Assembly (NCBI GenBank): GCA_964586765.1
Contig: CAZPHN010000002.1
Location: forward strand, 90,468-154,467
Direction of reading: 5' to 3'
From: UBA3263 sp964586765
GTDB lineage: Bacteria; Bacteroidota; Bacteroidia; Bacteroidales; Muribaculaceae
Length of the DNA stretch: 64,000 bases
The notes below the pieces were generated by a model that saw nothing but the letters and a program-made list of their open reading frames with translations, was not told the origin of the DNA and did no database searches. The first letter of the stretch is position 1. The number at the start of each line of letters is the position of its first letter. Of this stretch, positions 59,601 through 64,000 are shown piece after piece. The position numbers were made by a program, and so were the translations under genes.

Positions 59601-61891
59601 TACGCTCTTTAAGATATATCCTCCTGTTGCTGCCACTGCTGCTGGCGGGGTGTTCGACCACCAAGCGAATAGCCAACGACGATGCGCTCTACGACGGCAT
59701 GAAGTTGAAAATCGAAGGTGAGTCGGGCGAGAAAATCCCTTCCGGACTCAAGAGCGAAATCTCCAAGTCGGTCAGCGTGAAACCCAACAATCCGTGGCCT
59801 TGGACTAAAATCCGCAATCCGTTTCCTGTGGGACTCTGGATTTGGAATCACTGGAGCGGACACAAGCATGGGCTGAAACACTGGGTTTACGACAAGTGGG
59901 CGTCAGAGCCGGTGCTGATAAGCGACGTGCGACCTGATTTGCGCACGCGCATGATTGACCAAGTGCTTGAAAACAACGGATATTTTCGTGGCAGCGCGGA
60001 TTATAAACTTACCCACGGACGCAATTCCAAGATTGAAACCGTTACCTATATGGTGAAAACGGGTCCGGCTTTCCTTCTGGATACCATAGAGTATCTTCCG
60101 GATACTACGGCATTGGCACACATGATTGACTCAGTGGCGCGTAAGATACCGTATCTTCAGCCGGGCAGCCGCTATAGCGTTGACTCTCTTGCCAACGCGC
60201 GCACGCAAATCGCGCAGTCACTCCGAAACCGCGGGTATTATTATTTCTCGCCGGAGTTCATAGAGTATCTTGCCGATTCGGTGCAGACCCCCGGAAAAAT
60301 AGCCTTGCGGCTTGCCGTGGCGTCCAATGTGCCTGCTCCCGCCCTTAGACGATACAAGACGGGGAAGGTCACGATGATAGTTCGCCGGGCAAACGGTGAG
60401 CCGGGAACTCCGGACACCATCAGGACCGGGCGCGCTACTTTGGTCAAGTATATGCCCGTCAGGTTCCGTGACGCCCTTGTCGACGAGTGTATCGTTACGC
60501 GCACGGGACGTCAGCTGACTCTCCGCGGCATAAACAATACGCAGACCCGTCTGAGCCGCCTCGGTATTTTCAGCAGCATCGACATCAACGTTACGCCGAC
60601 CGACAGCATGGCACTACGCCGCGGTTCGGACACGCTTGACGTGACGGTAGACTGTATGCTTGACGTGCCGCTTGAGGCGCGCCTTGAGGCGAATGTCTCA
60701 TCGAAGTCGAACTCTTATCTCGGTCCGGGTCTTCTGTTCGGCGTTACGAACCGCAATCTCTTTGGCGGCGGCGAGCAGCTGAACGTTACCCTTACGGGAG
60801 CCTATGAGTGGCAAACCGGACGCAGACGCTCATCGGTTTTCAACTCATATGAGGTGGGGCTGCAGGGTTCACTTGCTTTCCCTCGCCTTCTGGCTCCGAA
60901 GTTCCTGCCGCGGTTGAGGCGCGACCTGAGCTGGACGCGAATTACCCTCAACGCGGACCTGCTTAACCGTCCCCACTATTTCCAGATGGCGCAGTTCAAC
61001 GCCTCTTACGGCTATGACTGGAATCCCTCGCGTTACTCTTCGAATACGCTGACTTTGCTTAAGCTAACGTATACGAACCTGCTGAAGACCACCACGGAGT
61101 TTGACCGGCTGATGGCTGAGAACAGGGCAATTGCGGAGAGTTTCCGTTCGCAGTTCCTCCCTCAGATAATGTATACCTACAACTATGACCGTATTTTCAG
61201 CGGAGTCAACTCGCTCAGCTGGACTGCGACGGCACAGGAAGCAGGCGGCGCATTCTGCGGCATCTGGCGGCTGTGTGGCGCGAAACATGAGAAGCGACTG
61301 TTCGGCATACCTATCTCGCAGTTCTTCAAGGTTTCGGGTCAGTTGGTTTACGGACGCCGTCTGGGTTACTCAGATACATGGCTCTACGGCAGGGTGGCAA
61401 GCGGTGTTGCCCATGCTTATGGCAATTCATCGCAGGTTCCTTACGCGGAGCAGTTCTGGGTAGGCGGCGCAAACTCAATCCGTGCGTTTACGGTGCGTTC
61501 GCTCGGTCCGGGTTCCTATCGCCCGAAGGCAGACCGTAACGGCAACTACTTTGACCAGACGGGTACGTTTAAGTTCGAGGCGAATGTAGAGCTCCGTTTC
61601 CCGATTTTCGGTCCGATACATGGCGCGGTATTCGTTGATGCCGGCAATGTATGGCTTCTGAAGGCAGACCCGGAGCGTCCGGGAGGTCAGTTGAGAGCCA
61701 AGACTTTTGGCAGAGACTTGGCGTTAGGTACGGGAGCCGGCATCCGAGTCGATATCGGCATGCTGGTAATCCGCGGTGACCTTGGCATCGGCATCCACGC
61801 TCCTTACGAGACGTCGCGCCATGGTTATTACAACATGACCTCGTTTAAGAATTCGCTGGCGTTCCACTTGGCGATCGGGTATCCCTTCTGA
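59597..61891 (+). CDS. tamL: TamL, Omp85-family lipoprotein partner of TamB
   Basis: A 764-aa outer-membrane protein with a lipoprotein signal (LLLPLLLAGCSTTKR), which distinguishes the Bacteroidota TamL type from TamA. POTRA-like modules lie at ~25-370 (VLENNGYFRGSADY, QIAQSLRNRGYYYFSPEFIE). The 16-strand barrel follows at ~380-764, with the Omp85 hallmark VGGANSIRAFTVRSLGPGSY and the end LAFHLAIGYPF. Terminal Phe as expected. It forms an operon with tamB. Confidence 0.9.
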   Translation: MIRSLRYILLLLPLLLAGCSTTKRIANDDALYDGMKLKIEGESGEKIPSGLKSEISKSVSVKPNNPWPWTKIRNPFPVGLWIWNHWSGHKHGLKHWVYDKWASEPVLISDVRPDLRTRMIDQVLENNGYFRGSADYKLTHGRNSKIETVTYMVKTGPAFLLDTIEYLPDTTALAHMIDSVARKIPYLQPGSRYSVDSLANARTQIAQSLRNRGYYYFSPEFIEYLADSVQTPGKIALRLAVASNVPAPALRRYKTGKVTMIVRRANGEPGTPDTIRTGRATLVKYMPVRFRDALVDECIVTRTGRQLTLRGINNTQTRLSRLGIFSSIDINVTPTDSMALRRGSDTLDVTVDCMLDVPLEARLEANVSSKSNSYLGPGLLFGVTNRNLFGGGEQLNVTLTGAYEWQTGRRRSSVFNSYEVGLQGSLAFPRLLAPKFLPRLRRDLSWTRITLNADLLNRPHYFQMAQFNASYGYDWNPSRYSSNTLTLLKLTYTNLLKTTTEFDRLMAENRAIAESFRSQFLPQIMYTYNYDRIFSGVNSLSWTATAQEAGGAFCGIWRLCGAKHEKRLFGIPISQFFKVSGQLVYGRRLGYSDTWLYGRVASGVAHAYGNSSQVPYAEQFWVGGANSIRAFTVRSLGPGSYRPKADRNGNYFDQTGTFKFEANVELRFPIFGPIHGAVFVDAGNVWLLKADPERPGGQLRAKTFGRDLALGTGAGIRVDIGMLVIRGDLGIGIHAPYETSRHGYYNMTSFKNSLAFHLAIGYPF

Positions 61892-61952
61892 GAAATGAAA
61901 AATGAAAAATTAAGAATGAAGAATTTTTTATTTTTCATTTCTCATTTTTAAC
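61892..61952. repeat. AAATGAAAAATG / CATTTTTCATTT inverted repeat
   Basis: An AT-rich run with AAATGAAAAATGAAAAATTAA on the left and its approximate complement on the right; it would form a long AT hairpin. It supplies the last codons and stop (TGA at 61935-61937) of the terminase gene. It resembles the run at 49970-50003. Confidence 0.55.
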
Positions 61953-63566
61953 TTGCAGGAGGGGGCGGGGTCGGGACTGGCGGAGGGCGTAGGCGGCGAT
62001 TGCGCGCGTCATGACCATGTCGTCGTGCATTCCGTCAGGGGCACCCATGGAGCCGTTTTGCCGCCGGGTATAGGCGGCAAGTTCCTCAATTGCGGCGGCA
62101 GAGCGTTCAATGAGCAGTCCGTCACGCATCATAGCCATCAGGTCAGCGATAGCCGCCGATTTGGTGGCTACGTTAGTATGGAATCCATAGCGGAATTCCT
62201 GCCTTCCGTCGGCACTTTCGTAACATACCCTCTGGTATAGGTTACGGTAACCCGAGGCTGCCAGTCGCTCCAAGACTCCGAGCGACTGACTCTCGAGGGT
62301 GTTGCTCTCGATGACAAGGAGGGCGTCATGGTAACGCCGACCGAGGGCGAGGGCAATGCGGCAGAGAATGTCGTGGTCGACATGTCCGCGCCATTGCGCT
62401 ACGAGTTCCATCGCGCCGATGCGCCGGGTGTCGAAAACGGCAATGACGCTCCAGTCGGCACCGCTCCACCTTCCGCCCACATCGACGGTGATTACGTAGG
62501 CGGGACGATAGCCTATTTCCTCCGGCGGACATGGCTCTGACCAGACTTCCAGTCCGCCGCCGGGGGCGTCGAAAAACTCTTCGCGCTCGCGGTCAAAGTC
62601 ACGCACCGCCAAGGGGGTGCAGACTCCGCCGCGCAGAGCCTCGACATGGCGCGCGGGGAAGACGCATGTTTCCACGGCGGCAAATGCCTCGGTAGGCGAC
62701 GTCGGGTATTCCGCGGTCATCTGGTCATGTGAGGCATATTCGAGGCTCTTGTTGTGATACCAGTTGATTTGCTCGAGACTCAGGCTATGACGGTCCATAA
62801 TGTCGCGTTCATAGTCCGTAAGGCGCGCCATCAGCTCCGCGGGCGTGCATGTAAGCAGTTCGCGATACATGTCAATTTCATACCACGGCACGAAAACCGG
62901 CAGCTTGTCTGACTTGCCTTCGGACGCGCGCACCCATTCGCGGTGGAAGAAATTGCCCACACCGTTGGCTGTGCTTTCCATCACAATCAGCGACAGCGGC
63001 ACTCTTGCTACCGAGCCGCAGATTGCGCGGACAAGGTCGGCGGCTTTCTTTCCGGGGGTATCCGCCCAGAAAGCCACCTCGCTCAGATGAGCCATGGAAT
63101 AGTCGGCACCGCGGGCGGCATCGACATTTTCAGCCGAGCAGACCGAAATCCTGCATCCTCTCCCGGCGAGCAGTTTTACGGCTCTCAGCCCCTCATAGGG
63201 AACGAGTTTGACCCCTTCCGGCAGACGACCCTGCGGATAGTTGTCAATCAGTTGGGAATAAAGTCCGCGGATGGTGGTAGAAGCGTCCTTTACATGGGCG
63301 CAAATCAGCGAATGCCAGTTTTCGGCATGATAAAGCTGAATCCACGCCATGTAAAGAAGAATCAGGGTAGACCCGCCCCATTGTCTCGCCTTCAGCATGA
63401 TTAGCCTGATAGGCTTTTCGGCTCTGCGCTGTTCCTCCATCATCGCTAAAACCCTCAGCTGGGGCTTGTTGAGCTCCCAACAGACCATCTGTCCCGTCAG
63501 TTTATGGCGAATCATGACACATTCACGCGCCCATCTGACAAAATCTTCCCTATAAATCGAATCCAT
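61935..63566 (-). CDS. Terminase large subunit-like protein (solitary)
   Basis: A ~543-aa phage-type terminase large subunit. The ATPase N-half has a variant Walker A (LKARQWGGSTLILLY) and a Walker B-like GADYSMAHLSEVAFW with the acidic pair; motif C is near VMESTANGVGNFFHREW. The RNase H-like nuclease half has VDVGGRWSGADWSVIAVFD, LLVIESNT and the last acidic site DGMHDDMVM, so all metal-binding positions seem present. No portal, capsid or small-terminase gene is nearby. The start is set at 63566 (MDSIYRE); 63575 (METMD) is possible. The open frame to 63629 is excluded by a TAACTTTG box at 63585-63592. Confidence 0.85.
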   Translation of the reverse strand: MDSIYREDFVRWARECVMIRHKLTGQMVCWELNKPQLRVLAMMEEQRRAEKPIRLIMLKARQWGGSTLILLYMAWIQLYHAENWHSLICAHVKDASTTIRGLYSQLIDNYPQGRLPEGVKLVPYEGLRAVKLLAGRGCRISVCSAENVDAARGADYSMAHLSEVAFWADTPGKKAADLVRAICGSVARVPLSLIVMESTANGVGNFFHREWVRASEGKSDKLPVFVPWYEIDMYRELLTCTPAELMARLTDYERDIMDRHSLSLEQINWYHNKSLEYASHDQMTAEYPTSPTEAFAAVETCVFPARHVEALRGGVCTPLAVRDFDREREEFFDAPGGGLEVWSEPCPPEEIGYRPAYVITVDVGGRWSGADWSVIAVFDTRRIGAMELVAQWRGHVDHDILCRIALALGRRYHDALLVIESNTLESQSLGVLERLAASGYRNLYQRVCYESADGRQEFRYGFHTNVATKSAAIADLMAMMRDGLLIERSAAAIEELAAYTRRQNGSMGAPDGMHDDMVMTRAIAAYALRQSRPRPLLQVKNEK

Positions 63567-63584
63567 AGTCTCCATAATCGACTG

Positions 63585-63592
63585 CAAAGTTA
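63585..63592 (-). promoter_or_regulatory. -7 promoter box for the solitary terminase
   Basis: TAACTTTG on the minus strand; transcription near 63580 leaves 5 or 14 nt before the two candidate start codons. Confidence 0.5.
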
Positions 63593-63657
63593 CGGGCGTC
63601 ATGGAGGGGGTGACCGCAAAAAATAGCACAAAAGAGCTAATTTTGAGAAAAATTTAT

Positions 63658-63665
63658 TATCTTTG
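63658..63665 (+). promoter_or_regulatory. -7 promoter box for a short plus-strand unit
   Basis: TATCTTTG, divergent from the terminase promoter. The next good terminator on this strand is at 63861-63891, so the transcript would be about 220 nt. Confidence 0.5.
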
Positions 63666-63669
63666 CGCG

Positions 63670-63895
63670 GTTAAAATATACTAAAACAACATTCATTTTT
63701 ACATCACACATCTATTTTATAATCCGCAAAACGAAATGTTCGCACCTTCCAAAACGAAGCGTTCCATTCGGAAAAACGAAACGTAACTCAAATCTCCTTT
63801 TTTCAAAAAATTTCGACCCGGCTTCGCCGGGTGTCTTAATGCCTCCCGGCTCTGTATTTGAAAAGCCTTCGGACTATGTTCGAAGGCTTTTCTTT
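63670..63895 (+). ncRNA. Candidate small RNA / short leader transcript
   Basis: A unit bounded by a promoter box (63658-63665) and a strong hairpin terminator, with no ORF over ~20 codons. It holds three AAAACGAA units spaced 22-23 nt (63727, 63750, 63772) and a CCCGGC-TTC-GCCGGG hairpin (63817-63831). A 16-codon ORF (63736-63786, MFAPSKTKRSIRKNET) lies inside. Whether it is an sRNA, a peptide gene or simply the leader of a gene to the right cannot be told. Confidence 0.35.
63861..63891. terminator. Strong bidirectional terminator
   Basis: AAAAGCCTTCG pairs with CGAAGGCTTTT (11 bp, 9-nt loop), with TTTTCTTTT on the plus-strand side and A/T-rich flanks on the other. It can end both the short plus-strand unit and the minus-strand gene at the right edge. 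Confidence 0.8.
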
Positions 63896-63914
63896 TCGCT
63901 TTACGCTTTCTCGC

Positions 63915-64000
63915 TTACGCCACCTCGTGTATCGCTTTATACGCCGCCACGTTCTGCGCTTTAACGAGTTTACCGCGGAAGGCCAGACGCGAGCCGACAT
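63915..64000 (-). CDS. 3' end of a gene leaving the right edge
   Basis: 28 codons of an open frame ending at TAA (63915-63917), with the C-terminal residues SRLAFRGKLVKAQNVAAYKA and then IHEVA. It is followed, after 23 nt, by the terminator at 63861-63891. The fragment is too short to name. Confidence 0.5.
   Translation of the reverse strand, partial: VGSRLAFRGKLVKAQNVAAYKAIHEVA

Overview
The window looks like chromosomal DNA of a Bacteroidales bacterium, most likely of the Muribaculaceae type (the family is an inference). Pointers are the Bacteroidota -7 promoter box TAnnTTTG upstream of many genes, few Shine-Dalgarno-like sites, a TonB receptor with a carboxypeptidase-like N-terminal domain, BspA-like leucine-rich-repeat proteins with Por/type-IX-like C-terminal tails, a membrane-tethered TPR/HTH regulator, clostripain, DUF5689, DUF3822 and DUF5009 genes, and a lipoprotein TamL paired with TamB. 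Housekeeping genes have a balanced to slightly high GC content. A few islands are clearly AT-richer: both LRR genes, 18.6-21.7 kb, and the two toxin-antitoxin loci.

Layout. 1-5.1 kb (minus): a TonB-dependent receptor followed by two DUF5689-type lipoproteins, the second cut by the window edge. 5.2-8.1 kb (minus): a BspA-like LRR gene with a long structured leader. 8.2-10.4 kb (minus): an OmpA-family protein and a XerD-type recombinase. 10.6-18.6 kb (plus): one tightly packed run of eight genes (response regulator, histidine kinase, SPFH, NfeD, MutL, lipid kinase, Fe-S membrane protein, ThyA). 18.65-21.7 kb (plus): an AT-rich accessory insert (RhuM, TPR/HTH regulator, a hydrolase-like secreted protein). 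21.7-29.5 kb (minus): RadC, glycosyltransferase, NspC, a sugar aminotransferase with a tandem-cupin ketoisomerase, Adk, Hpt, Tpx and a thioredoxin-fold protein. 29.6-30.2 kb (plus): a MntA-HepT pair. 30.2-35.2 kb (minus): TadA, RNase Z, MscS, clostripain, a small membrane protein and a Na+-symporter. tRNA-Leu(TAA) follows at 35.3 kb, then a structured gene-free stretch. 35.9-39.4 kb: a hypothetical membrane protein, a lipoprotein, a HigBA pair and a glycosyltransferase. 39.5-52 kb (plus): an outer-membrane protein, a DUF5009 protein, then a Rel/SpoT - PgpH-like - DUF3822 - RsmD - two glycosyltransferases chain joined by five consecutive 4-nt overlaps, then YchF and PyrF. 52.1-54.8 kb (minus): a second BspA-like LRR gene, again with a structured leader. 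55-61.9 kb (plus): TamB-TamL. 61.9-63.6 kb (minus): a solitary terminase large subunit. After that come a short plus-strand transcription unit without a sizeable ORF and the 3' end of one more minus-strand gene.

The most interesting signal is shared by the two LRR genes. Each has a TAnnTTTG promoter about 315-370 nt upstream and a leader without an ORF. Each leader can fold into a long nested arm (29 bp in four segments; 25 bp in three segments) whose 3' foot lies about 100 nt before the start codon, although the two sequences look unrelated. In the first leader a 10-bp hairpin competes with the arm, as in a two-state RNA switch. All pairings were found by eye; no folding or database search was run.
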